Below are positions 54,749 to 64,000 of a DNA stretch of 64,000 nt, piece by piece. A program made the position numbers and the translations under genes. Origin of the DNA: Pseudomonas sp. TH43. GTDB lineage: Bacteria > Pseudomonadota > Gammaproteobacteria > Pseudomonadales > Pseudomonadaceae. The stretch covers positions 940,001 to 1,004,000 of the forward strand of contig NZ_JAEKFI010000004.1 of assembly GCF_016650635.1 (NCBI RefSeq), in the 5' to 3' direction. How positions within the stretch are numbered: the stretch's first letter is position 1; the number at the start of each line of letters is the position of its first letter. Under the pieces are notes generated by a model. That model did not search any database. It had not been told where the DNA came from and saw only the letters and a list, made by a program, of their open reading frames with translations.

Positions 54749-55181
54749 AATGGCATTTGCGTAAAACGCTTGATGCTTCACTGTCGAAGCCGCACACGCG
54801 ACCGAGACAAATCTGCTTCAAACGTCAGACCTGGCTCTTTTGCCAGCGGTGCACGTCTTTTCTGACGAGCCTTTCAAGGCTACTGACGAGCACACCCACT
54901 GATTCCTCTTACGACGATCAGCCCAAGGCACCTGCATGCGTGCCCGCTTTATTGAGCTATCCGAGGCCTCTTAACCGGCCGCCAGCGGATTCAGCGCAAC
55001 ACTTTCAAATAGTCGAAGACTGATAGGTACTAACGTCAGTGGATTTTCGGCAGATACACTTCCCGACAGCGATTATGCAGACGACACCGGTCGAGCCGCA
55101 CATTTTGCGTGCTTACAACAACGACCCGCGTCCGGCCGCCCTTCGCATCGGACTTATTGCAGCGCAGACGACGAGAATGCC
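54749..55181. other. Long spacer between rpsU and dnaG
   Basis: About 430 bases with no supported gene. The only open frame (88 codons, 54757-55023) has no recognisable features or clear ribosome site. As I recall P. aeruginosa, a GatB/YqeY-domain gene sits here; none is seen. Confidence 0.5.
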
Positions 55182-57146
55182 ATGGCCGGGCTGATACCCC
55201 AGAGCTTCATTGACGACCTGCTGAACCGCACCGACATCGTCGACGTGGTCAGTTCGCGCGTGCAATTGAAGAAGGCCGGCAAGAACTACACCGCCTGTTG
55301 CCCGTTTCACAAAGAAAAAACCCCGTCTTTCAGCGTGAGTCCCGACAAGCAGTTCTATTACTGCTTCGGCTGCGGCGCGGGCGGCAACGCCCTCGGCTTT
55401 CTCATGGATCACGACAACCTGGACTTCCCCCAGGCCGTTGAAGATCTGGCAAAAGCCGCCGGCATGGAAATCCCCCGCGAAGAAAGCGGTCGCCCGCACA
55501 AACCGCGTCAGCCAACTGATTCGCCGCTGTATCCGCTGCTCACCGCCGCCGCCGACTTTTATCGGCAGGCGCTGAAGAGCCATCCATCGCGCAAAGCCGC
55601 GGTGGATTACCTCAAGGGCCGCGGCCTGACTGGCGAGATCGCCCGGGATTTCGGCCTCGGCTTCGCGCCGCCGGGCTGGGACAATCTGTTCAAACACCTG
55701 AGCAGCGACACCCTTCAGCAAAAAGCCATGATCGACGCCGGCCTGCTGATCGAGAACGCCGAAACCGGCAAACGCTATGACCGCTTCCGCGATCGCGTGA
55801 TGTTCCCGATTCGCGACACCCGCGGGCGCATCATCGCGTTCGGTGGCCGCGTACTCGGCGACGACAAGCCGAAGTATCTGAACTCACCGGAAACCCCGGT
55901 ATTCCATAAAGGCCAGGAACTCTACGGCCTCTATGAAGCACGCAAGAACAATCGCAACCTCGACGAAATCATCGTCGTCGAAGGTTATATGGACGTCATC
56001 GCTCTCGCCCAGCAAGGCCTGAAAAATGCCGTCGCAACACTGGGCACCGCAACCAGTGAAGAACACCTGAAGCGCCTGTTCCGCGTCGTGCCGAACGTAT
56101 TGTTCTGCTTCGATGGCGATCAGGCCGGCCGCAACGCCGCATGGCGCGCCCTGGAAGCGACGTTATCGAGCTTGCAGGACGGCCGTCGCGCGCGCTTCCT
56201 GTTTTTGCCCGAAGGCGAAGACCCGGACACCTTGGTTCGCGCCGAAGGTACCGACGCCTTCAAGGCCCGGATCAATCAGCATGCGCAGCCGCTTGCCGAT
56301 TATTTCTTCCAGCAACTGACCGAAGAAGCCGATCCACGCTCGCTCGAAGGCAAGGCCCATATGGCTACCCTCGCTGCACCGTTGATCGACAAAGTGCCGG
56401 GCGCCAACCTGCGCATCCTGATGCGCCAACGCCTGACCGAAATCACCGGCCTGAGCAGCGAAACCGTCAGTCAGCTCGCGCAAAGTGCGCCGCAGGAAGC
56501 GCCGCCCGCCTACAATCCAGGCATCAATTACGACGCAATGCCGGACTACAGCGACTACCATCAGCCGCAGGCACAGGACATGTATGTGCCGCAGCAGGAG
56601 TGGACGCCGAAGAAACCCGGCGCTGGCGGCAAGAAGTGGGACAAGAAGCCTTGGGATAAAAACGGCAAGCGTGGCGGCGATCGCGATCAACAACGTCCGC
56701 GCACACCGATTGGCGTTGAATCGCCGACCCTGACCGCCCTGCGCACGCTGCTTCATCACCCGCAATTGGCCGAGCGCGTTGAAGACGCCGGACACATTGC
56801 GGACGAAAATCAGACCAACGCTCAGTTGCTTGTGGCGCTGCTCGAAGCCGTACAGAAGAATCCCAAGCTAAACTCATTTCAGTTGATCGCGCGATGGCAC
56901 GGCACTGAACAGGGTCGCTTGCTCAAGGCACTGGCTGAAAAGGAGTGGTTGATTGACGGAGATAACCTTGAACAACAGTTTTTCGACACCATTACTAGCT
57001 TGTCAGCCCGCCAACGCGAGCGAAATCTGGAACAACTGCTCAGAAAAGCGCGTCAAAGCGAACTGAGCAGCGAAGAGAAAAATCAACTGCGCGACCTATT
57101 AAGTCGCAATGTTTCCGCATCAAACCCGACCTCAACTGGCGCGTGA
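55182..57146 (+). CDS. dnaG: DNA primase
   Basis: Makes RNA primers at the replication fork. The 654 residues: CHC2 zinc finger with C40, H43, C61, C64; toprim core with IIVVEGYMDVIALAQ and FCFDGDQAGRNAAWRA; Pro/Gly/Lys-rich linker (about 450-510); C-terminal DnaB-interaction domain. Preceded by the spacer above and followed by rpoD after 67 bases. Confidence 0.97.
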   Translation: MAGLIPQSFIDDLLNRTDIVDVVSSRVQLKKAGKNYTACCPFHKEKTPSFSVSPDKQFYYCFGCGAGGNALGFLMDHDNLDFPQAVEDLAKAAGMEIPREESGRPHKPRQPTDSPLYPLLTAAADFYRQALKSHPSRKAAVDYLKGRGLTGEIARDFGLGFAPPGWDNLFKHLSSDTLQQKAMIDAGLLIENAETGKRYDRFRDRVMFPIRDTRGRIIAFGGRVLGDDKPKYLNSPETPVFHKGQELYGLYEARKNNRNLDEIIVVEGYMDVIALAQQGLKNAVATLGTATSEEHLKRLFRVVPNVLFCFDGDQAGRNAAWRALEATLSSLQDGRRARFLFLPEGEDPDTLVRAEGTDAFKARINQHAQPLADYFFQQLTEEADPRSLEGKAHMATLAAPLIDKVPGANLRILMRQRLTEITGLSSETVSQLAQSAPQEAPPAYNPGINYDAMPDYSDYHQPQAQDMYVPQQEWTPKKPGAGGKKWDKKPWDKNGKRGGDRDQQRPRTPIGVESPTLTALRTLLHHPQLAERVEDAGHIADENQTNAQLLVALLEAVQKNPKLNSFQLIARWHGTEQGRLLKALAEKEWLIDGDNLEQQFFDTITSLSARQRERNLEQLLRKARQSELSSEEKNQLRDLLSRNVSASNPTSTGA

Positions 57147-57161
57147 GGTCATAGCTCAGGT

Positions 57162-57167
57162 ATAATC
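57162..57167 (+). promoter_or_regulatory. Candidate -10 box of an rpoD-proximal promoter
   Basis: Consensus TATAAT 47 bases ahead of the rpoD ATG, just past the dnaG stop. No good -35 at 17 bases, so assignment is tentative. Confidence 0.35.
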
Positions 57168-57213
57168 CTCGGCTTGTTTTTTGCCCGCCAAGACCTTCAG
57201 TGGATAGGGTGTT

Positions 57214-59058
<1,845 letters not shown>

Positions 59059-59064
59059 TACCAG

Positions 59065-59094
59065 AACCCCCGGCCCAGGCCGGGGGTTTTGTTT
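59065..59094 (+). terminator. Terminator of rpoD
   Basis: AACCCCCGGCC paired with GGCCGGGGGTT followed by a T-rich run (TTGTTT), seven bases past the rpoD stop. Confidence 0.92.
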
Positions 59095-59184
59095 ATTAGG
59101 CAGATTAAATCCCGCGCACCACCCCTCCCCCGCGTACCGCGTCTACACTCGAACCAATCATCCCCGAGCCATAACGAGAGCGTT

Positions 59185-62100
59185 ATGCCCAGATTGGCGT
59201 CCGTGCTTTTTTTGCTGTCACTGATGATCTGGACCGCAACCGCTGACGCGCTGACTCTGACCGATGAAGAACGTAGCTGGCTGGCGGCTCACCCGGACTT
59301 GCGTCTGGGTGTCGACGCTTCGTGGCCGCCCTTTGAGTTTCGCGACGATCAGGCGCGCTACCAAGGCCTTGCGGCTGACTATATCGACGTGATTCGCCAA
59401 CGTCTGGCGATCAAACTCACACCGATCGAGCCGGTCAACTGGACCGTGGTGCTGGAGCAGGTCAAACAAGGCAAGATCGATCTGCTGCCGGGCATCATGT
59501 CGACCCCGGAACGCCAGACCTATCTGTCATTTACCCGCCCCTATCTCGACTTTCCAATTGTCATCCTCGCTCATGTCGGCGGCGCGCAACCGCGCAAACT
59601 TGAAGACCTCTACGGCCTGAAAATCGCCGTGGTTGAAAACTACGCGCCACATGAACTGCTGCGCACCCATCACCCGGACCTGAACCTGGTAGCCATGCCC
59701 AATGTCAGCTCGGCATTGCAGGCTCTGGCAACCGACGAAGTGGACGCTGTCGTCGGTGACCTCGCCTCCAGCGTCTGGAGCCTGCGCCAACTCAAACTCG
59801 ACGGTCTGTATGTCAGCGGCGAAACCCCGTATCGCTATCAACTGGCGATGGGCGTGCCACGCGACAACAAGGTGCTGGTCGGCATTCTGGACAAAGTCCT
59901 CGCCGACATGAGCCCGGACGAAATCAGCAGCATTCAGGAGCATTGGGTCGGCAACGTCCTAGATCACCGGACATTCTGGTCGGATCTGCTGGTTTACGGC
60001 CTGCCCGGATTACTGGTACTGGTCAGCGTGCTGGCGGTGGTTATTCGTATTAACCGCCGCTTGAGCTCAGAAATAGCCCGCCGTATCGACCTCGAACAGG
60101 AACTACGCAGCAGCGAATACCACTATCGCGGGTTGGTCGAGAGCTTGTCGGCGATTGCCTGGGAAGCGCGGATGAGCGACTTCACCTACAGCTATGTCTC
60201 GCCCCACGCTGAAGACTTGCTCGGTTATCCCCTGTCGCATTGGCTGATTCCGGGATTCTGGCGCAACATCATTCACCCGGCGGATCTGACCCGCGCCCAG
60301 AGTTTCTGTGACCATGAAGTGCTGGCCGGGCGCGATCACAGCCTCGATTACCGAGTGATCACCGCCGACGGTCGCTGCCTGTGGGTGCGCGACATCGTCA
60401 GCCTGATCGAACACGGCCACGAGCCCGTCATGCGCGGCTTGATGATCGACATCAGCGAAACCAAACGCACCGAAGAGGCGCTGCGACTTTCGGAGCAGAA
60501 ATTTGCCTCGGTGTTCCAGCAATGCCCGGACATTCTGGTGATTGCTCGACTGTCCGACGGCTGCCTGCTGGAGGTCAACGAAGCCTTCGAAGAACAGATC
60601 GGACTCAAGGCCGAGGAAGTCATCGGCCAGACCGCCACCGACCTGAATATCTGGGGAATTCCCGGCGTCGGGCCTGGCCTCTTGCAACGCTTGCAGGCCG
60701 GCAGCATCCGTAACCTGGAAATGCCCTTTCGCCGCAACAATGGCCAGGTTTTTACCGGCCTGATTTCTGCCGAACCCTTCGATCTGGATACCACACCCGC
60801 GCTGGTGGTTGTGGTGCGCGACATCACCCAGCTCAAGGAAACCCAACAACAACTGCAAACCTCGGAAGAGAAGTTCGCCAAAGCCTTCCATGCCTCACCG
60901 GACGGCTTGCTGCTGTCGCGACAGAGCGATGGCTTGCTGTTGGAAGTAAATGAGGGTTTTAGCCGTATCACTGGCTTCAACAGCGCCATGTCGGTGGACC
61001 GCTCGGCGCTGGATCTGGGGATCTGGGTCAACCTCAACGAACGCAAACAGATGCTCGATCTGCTGCACCGCGACGGTTTCGTACGCGACTTCAGCTGCCA
61101 CATTCGCCGCAGTGACGGGCAGATTCGCCTGTGTGAGGTGTCCGCCCGTCCGCTGCCGATCGGTGATGAAGACTGCATGCTGACCATCGCCCGCGATATC
61201 ACCGAACGCCATCTGATGCAGGAAAAGCTGCAACAAGCCGCGACGGTATTCGAAAGCACTGCCGAAGGCGTGCTGATCACCGACACTCAGCAGCACATCA
61301 GCGCGGTCAACCGCGCCTTCACCGAAATCACCGGTTACAGCGAAAGCGAAGCCCTCGGCCATACGCCACGCTTGCTCGCTTCCGGCCTGCATGACAGCGC
61401 GTTTTACGCAGCGATGTGGCACCAGTTGACCGACGAAGGTCATTGGCAGGGCGAGATATCCAACCGACGCAAGAACGGCGAGCTGTATCCGAGCTGGCTG
61501 ACCATCAGCGCCGTGCGCAACCGTGACAAATTCATTACGCACTTTGTCGCCGTGTTTGCCGACATCTCCAGCCTCAAGCACGCCCAGGCGAAGCTTGATT
61601 ATCAGGCACACCACGATCCGCTGACCGGTCTGCCGAACCGTACATTGTTTGAAAGTCGCTTGCTGACGGCGTTGAACAGTCAGCAGGAAAACGGTGGCCA
61701 AGGCGCAGTGCTGTTCCTCGACCTCGATCGTTTCAAACACATCAACGACAGCCTCGGTCACCCGGTCGGCGACCTGCTACTCAAGGGGATCGCCGTTCGC
61801 CTCAAAGAACAGCTGCGCGATATCGATACCGTGGCGCGCTTGGGCGGCGACGAATTCATCATCCTGCTGCCTGGCCTGCAACAGGCCAGCGATGCCGACA
61901 ACATCGCCACCAAACTGCTCAACTGCTTCGGCGCGCCGTTCCAGGCCGGCGAACACGAATTTTTCATCAGCGCCAGCATCGGTACCAGCCTGTATCCGCG
62001 CGATGGTTGCGACGTGGCCACGCTGGTGAAAAACGCCGACGCGGCGATGTACCGCTCCAAAGCCAAGGGCCGCAACCGCGTCGAGAGCTACACCCGCGAC

Positions 62101-62931
62101 CTCACCGCCCAGGCCAGCGAGCGTGTGGCGCTGGAGCACGAACTGCGCCGGGCCATCGAACGCGATGAGCTGTTTCTTTACTACCAACCGAAAATCAGCC
62201 TCGACGACCACAGCCTGGTCGGTGCTGAAGCGCTGATCCGCTGGCGCCACCCAACCTTCGGCGAAGTACCGCCGGAGCACTTCATCCCGCTGGCCGAAGA
62301 GAACGGCATGATCCTGCAAATCGGCGACTGGGTATTGGAGACCGCGTGCCGGCAGATGTTCGAATGGAACCAGATCTACGACAGCCTCGGCCCGCTCTCG
62401 GTCAATCTCGCCGGCGCGCAACTGCGCCAGCCAAATCTGCTCGGGCGCATCGAACAACTGCTCAAGGACAACCGCCTGCGGCCGGATTTACTGCAACTGG
62501 AAATTACCGAGAATTTCATCATGAGTCAGGCCGAGGAGGCACTGGCGGTCCTGCACCAACTCAAACACCTCGGCGTGCAACTGGCCATCGATGACTTCGG
62601 CACTGGCTATTCCTCGCTCAGTTACCTCAAACGCCTGCCGTTGGACATCCTCAAGATCGACCAGTCTTTCGTCCGCGGATTGCCCGATGACCCCCACGAC
62701 GCAGCGATTGTGCGTGCCATTATCGCGCTGGGGCGGAGCATGCAATTCACTGTCATCGCCGAGGGCGTGGAAACCCAGGCACAACAACAATTCCTCGCCG
62801 CCGAGGGCTGCGAACAGATCCAGGGCTACATCGTCAGCCTGCCGCTACCGCCAGAAGAATTCGCCGCAACGTTTCTTCGTGTAACCGTATCGGATTATTC
62901 GGATAGCACAGCCGAGAAACCGTCGCTATAA
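59185..62931 (+). CDS. rmcA: Membrane c-di-GMP phosphodiesterase/cyclase RmcA-like (SBP-PAS4-GGDEF-EAL)
   Basis: By position and architecture the homologue of P. aeruginosa RmcA, a redox-linked modulator of c-di-GMP. ATG at 59185 gives 1248 residues: signal peptide, periplasmic bac_3-type domain (LRLGVDASWPPFEFRDD to about 270), transmembrane helix (LPGLLVLVSVLAVVIRI), about four PAS modules, GGDEF intact at 887-891, an RxxD inhibition site (RDID, 878-881), and EAL at 1015-1017 in GAEALIRW. Both catalytic motifs look functional. RmcA is known mainly as a phosphodiesterase. Confidence 0.9.
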   Translation: MPRLASVLFLLSLMIWTATADALTLTDEERSWLAAHPDLRLGVDASWPPFEFRDDQARYQGLAADYIDVIRQRLAIKLTPIEPVNWTVVLEQVKQGKIDLLPGIMSTPERQTYLSFTRPYLDFPIVILAHVGGAQPRKLEDLYGLKIAVVENYAPHELLRTHHPDLNLVAMPNVSSALQALATDEVDAVVGDLASSVWSLRQLKLDGLYVSGETPYRYQLAMGVPRDNKVLVGILDKVLADMSPDEISSIQEHWVGNVLDHRTFWSDLLVYGLPGLLVLVSVLAVVIRINRRLSSEIARRIDLEQELRSSEYHYRGLVESLSAIAWEARMSDFTYSYVSPHAEDLLGYPLSHWLIPGFWRNIIHPADLTRAQSFCDHEVLAGRDHSLDYRVITADGRCLWVRDIVSLIEHGHEPVMRGLMIDISETKRTEEALRLSEQKFASVFQQCPDILVIARLSDGCLLEVNEAFEEQIGLKAEEVIGQTATDLNIWGIPGVGPGLLQRLQAGSIRNLEMPFRRNNGQVFTGLISAEPFDLDTTPALVVVVRDITQLKETQQQLQTSEEKFAKAFHASPDGLLLSRQSDGLLLEVNEGFSRITGFNSAMSVDRSALDLGIWVNLNERKQMLDLLHRDGFVRDFSCHIRRSDGQIRLCEVSARPLPIGDEDCMLTIARDITERHLMQEKLQQAATVFESTAEGVLITDTQQHISAVNRAFTEITGYSESEALGHTPRLLASGLHDSAFYAAMWHQLTDEGHWQGEISNRRKNGELYPSWLTISAVRNRDKFITHFVAVFADISSLKHAQAKLDYQAHHDPLTGLPNRTLFESRLLTALNSQQENGGQGAVLFLDLDRFKHINDSLGHPVGDLLLKGIAVRLKEQLRDIDTVARLGGDEFIILLPGLQQASDADNIATKLLNCFGAPFQAGEHEFFISASIGTSLYPRDGCDVATLVKNADAAMYRSKAKGRNRVESYTRDLTAQASERVALEHELRRAIERDELFLYYQPKISLDDHSLVGAEALIRWRHPTFGEVPPEHFIPLAEENGMILQIGDWVLETACRQMFEWNQIYDSLGPLSVNLAGAQLRQPNLLGRIEQLLKDNRLRPDLLQLEITENFIMSQAEEALAVLHQLKHLGVQLAIDDFGTGYSSLSYLKRLPLDILKIDQSFVRGLPDDPHDAAIVRAIIALGRSMQFTVIAEGVETQAQQQFLAAEGCEQIQGYIVSLPLPPEEFAATFLRVTVSDYSDSTAEKPSL

Positions 62932-62946
62932 TCCGCGGCCTACTGA

Positions 62947-63023
62947 GGGCCTATAGCTCAGTTGGTTAGAGCAGAGGACTCATAATCCTTTGGTCCACGG
63001 TTCAAGTCCGTGTGGGCCCACCA
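62947..63023 (+). tRNA. tRNA with CAU anticodon, probably tRNA-Ile2
   Basis: A 77-base cloverleaf: 7-bp acceptor stem GGGCCTA/TGGGCCC, D-arm AGCTCAGTTGGTTAGAGC, anticodon loop CTCATAA, T-arm with GGTTCAAGTCC, and encoded CCA. The anticodon CAT fits elongator Met or the lysidine-modified Ile2. The body (GACTCATAATC, TTGGTC, GGTTCAAGTCC) resembles E. coli tRNA-Ile2 more than tRNA-Met; some annotations would call it Met. Confidence 0.93.
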
Positions 63024-63029
63024 AATTGA

Positions 63030-63056
63030 AAGCCGCGCTAAATGCGCGGCTTTTTC
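63030..63056 (+). terminator. Terminator after the tRNA
   Basis: Perfect stem AAGCCGCGC with GCGCGGCTT around loop TAAAT, followed by a T-rich run; seven bases past the CCA end. Confidence 0.92.
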
Positions 63057-63190
63057 TTGGGCGAGTGGTTGGGGTTTCAGATTGACAAGCGCAATGTTCG
63101 GAAGACTTCCCCGAAGGCTGTAGGCAAGTTCCGAAGCTATGGTTTTGAGCTGTGTTGAGCCTGTTGGGCGTAGGCTTGGAGGGATACTCT

Positions 63191-63396
63191 CGAGACGTCG
63201 CTGCTTATCAGCGGCCGGGCTTGGAAACCCGTCGAAATCAGAAACCAGCAACAGCGCTTGCGATCTCGATTTATGGCGGCTGTGCGTGGGACGTCTTCAG
63301 ACGTGCCGGTTCCTGGTTTCCGGTTTTCCAACCTGCGCACAGCTGCCACCCATTCGATTGGAAACGATAGTGGTAGCTCCTCACACCAGGAGTTAC
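63191..63396 (+). promoter_or_regulatory. Structured leader ahead of the DUF3077-like gene
   Basis: A chain of strong inverted repeats. A 12-bp stem 63275-63286/63336-63347 (one G-U) encloses a hairpin ACGTC-TTCA-GACGT (63291-63304) and GGTT/AACC or CCGG/CCGG alternatives. Two smaller hairpins lie upstream (CGCTG-CTTAT-CAGCG; CGGG/CCCG). An 8-bp hairpin GTAGCTCC/GGAGTTAC (63373-63380/63389-63396) buries the Shine-Dalgarno GGAG. Suggests an RNA element controlling translation. Confidence 0.6.
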
Positions 63397-63399
63397 GCC

Positions 63400-63624
63400 A
63401 TGACTGAAACAGACTCGACCTCAGACTTAAAAACCATCGGCCTCACCCCTTTCATCTACTGCGCCAACCAACCCCTCTTCCATGTCAGCGCCGGCGTACC
63501 AATCGGCGATGCACTGATACAAGCTTCCGACATGCTGTTTCTAGTCAAAGCCTTCGCCGAGGAGGCTGCTTACGACAAAGCTACCGATCGCCATGCCTGG
63601 CTGCGCATTACTTGGCTGCAATGA
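63400..63624 (+). CDS. DUF3077-like small protein, probably C-terminally frameshifted
   Basis: A 74-codon ORF from ATG at 63400 (ribosome site AGGAG). The segment PLFHVSAGVPIGDALIQASDML resembles the DUF3077 core as I remember it (HPLF-x-V-x-AGVP-x2-DAL-x-QAS). It ends RHAWLRITWLQ, shorter than the family. The next frame (63621-63701) continues MSKAVIDDVVKVLS, which looks like the missing family C-terminus, so a one-base change has probably split the gene. Function unknown. Confidence 0.6.
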   Translation: MTETDSTSDLKTIGLTPFIYCANQPLFHVSAGVPIGDALIQASDMLFLVKAFAEEAAYDKATDRHAWLRITWLQ

Positions 63625-63701
63625 GTAAAGCGGTGATTGATGATGTGGTGAAGGTTCTAAGTCATCAGCCTTCTGTGGATAGAAACTACGGGCACGGTTA
63701 A
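63621..63701 (+). pseudogene. Displaced C-terminal fragment of the DUF3077-like gene
   Basis: A 26-residue ORF whose ATG overlaps the previous stop (ATGA). Its sequence MSKAVIDDVVKVLSHQ reads like the family end. Either a frameshift remnant or a coupled mini-ORF. A weak hairpin (CGCCCC/GGGGCG, 63723-63742) follows. Confidence 0.45.
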
Positions 63702-63805
63702 ACGCCTGCGCAGCCGTTCATGCGCCCCCAATTTTCGGGGCGTTCAAATTTCAATCGGGAGTGCATCAACGTTTCTCCCTCTGCGTGCGTCCGGCGACAA
63801 TCACC

Positions 63806-64000
63806 ATGGAATGGAAAGATCTGATAGTTGGCGGACGCAAATACTGCATGGCGCATTTACAGCCTTTCGAACTGAGCTATGAAGTGGCGGAGCAGCAGCT
63901 AAGCGTCAAACTCGAGTTTGGATTCCATTGTTTCACTGACACCAAAGGTCATGGTCAACCCCTCCGACACAGAGGAGAAACCCGATATTTCTGTGCAGAA
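63806..64000 (+). CDS. Hypothetical protein, 3' end beyond the window
   Basis: ATG at 63806 opens a frame of 65 codons that runs off the right edge without a stop (MEWKDLIVGGRKYCMAH ...). Cys and His are frequent (FGFHCFTD, RYFCAE). I do not recognise a named family; proteins of this look occur in phage or plasmid-derived accessory regions. Lower G+C than the neighbours and position just beyond a tRNA fit acquired DNA. Confidence 0.5.
   Translation, partial: MEWKDLIVGGRKYCMAHLQPFELSYEVAEQQLSVKLEFGFHCFTDTKGHGQPLRHRGETRYFCAE

Noticed and set aside
54757..55023. 88-codon ORF between rpsU and dnaG
   Set aside because: No clear ribosome site, composition unlike a folded protein, no family resemblance.
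62958..63251. Minus-strand ORF of 97 codons ending HTDLNRGPKDYESSALTN
   Set aside because: Its C-terminal part is the complement of the tRNA gene; a well-known false ORF type.
63152..63370. 72-codon + strand ORF (MLSLLGVGLEGYSRD...) and the antisense 63137-63349 ORF
   Set aside because: Both run through the hairpin-rich leader; the structure explains the conservation better than coding, and no ribosome site is seen.

Overview
The window is chromosomal DNA of a Pseudomonas, most likely of the P. fluorescens group. Supporting points are: the gene order from the tyrosyl-tRNA synthetase gene through argC, vfr, trpGDC, trpE-gph-rpe, a spermidine/putrescine-type ABC transporter, lptD-surA-pdxA-rsmA-apaGH, rpsU-dnaG-rpoD and rmcA, which matches the order I know from pseudomonads; G/C-ending codon use that produces long shadow ORFs on the opposite strand; and several REP palindrome classes that I recall from P. 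fluorescens genomes.

Layout. 1-8.9 kb: tyrS (partial), a periplasmic M23 peptidase, anmK, erpA, argC, hemJ, a nitronate monooxygenase, a DUF805 membrane protein and a short-chain dehydrogenase. 9-16 kb: HIT protein, coq7, speD, an OsmC protein, vfr, a lipoate-ligase-like gene and the trpGDC operon, which has a candidate leader peptide with two Trp codons. 16.4-22.8 kb: the esterase autotransporter estA, a six-copy 235-bp tandem array built from the last 50 bp of trpE plus a REP-type palindrome, then trpE, gph and rpe. Gph ends in the same Trp-codon peptide as the trpG leader, so its 3' end may double as the trpE leader. 22.9-33.8 kb: an iron-type alcohol dehydrogenase, a 1256-bp IS3-family element with a 3-bp target duplication, and an ABC transporter (agtABCD-like) with its response regulator and sensor kinase (agtR, agtS-like). 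33.9-45.2 kb: a DUF3530 protein, djlA, murU-amgK (cell-wall sugar recycling), then lptD-surA-pdxA-rsmA-apaG-apaH and glpE. 45.5-50.4 kb: the prkA-DUF444-spoVR stress operon. 50.4-59.1 kb: cca, folK-folB, plsY, tsaD, and the macromolecular synthesis cluster rpsU-dnaG-rpoD. 59.2-64 kb: rmcA (c-di-GMP signalling), a CAU-anticodon tRNA, and an accessory segment with a DUF3077-like gene behind a strongly structured leader.

How the genes work together. Most are housekeeping. Themes are outer-membrane and cell-wall upkeep (M23 peptidase, AnmK, AmgK, MurU, LptD, SurA, PlsY), tryptophan synthesis (split trpE and trpGDC operons with matching leader peptides), uptake of small amines or omega-amino acids with a dedicated two-component system, and core replication, transcription and translation genes.

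The least explained pieces are the trpE-tail tandem array, the paired trp leaders (one embedded in gph), and the structured element with a hidden ribosome-binding site ahead of the frameshifted DUF3077-like gene at the right edge.
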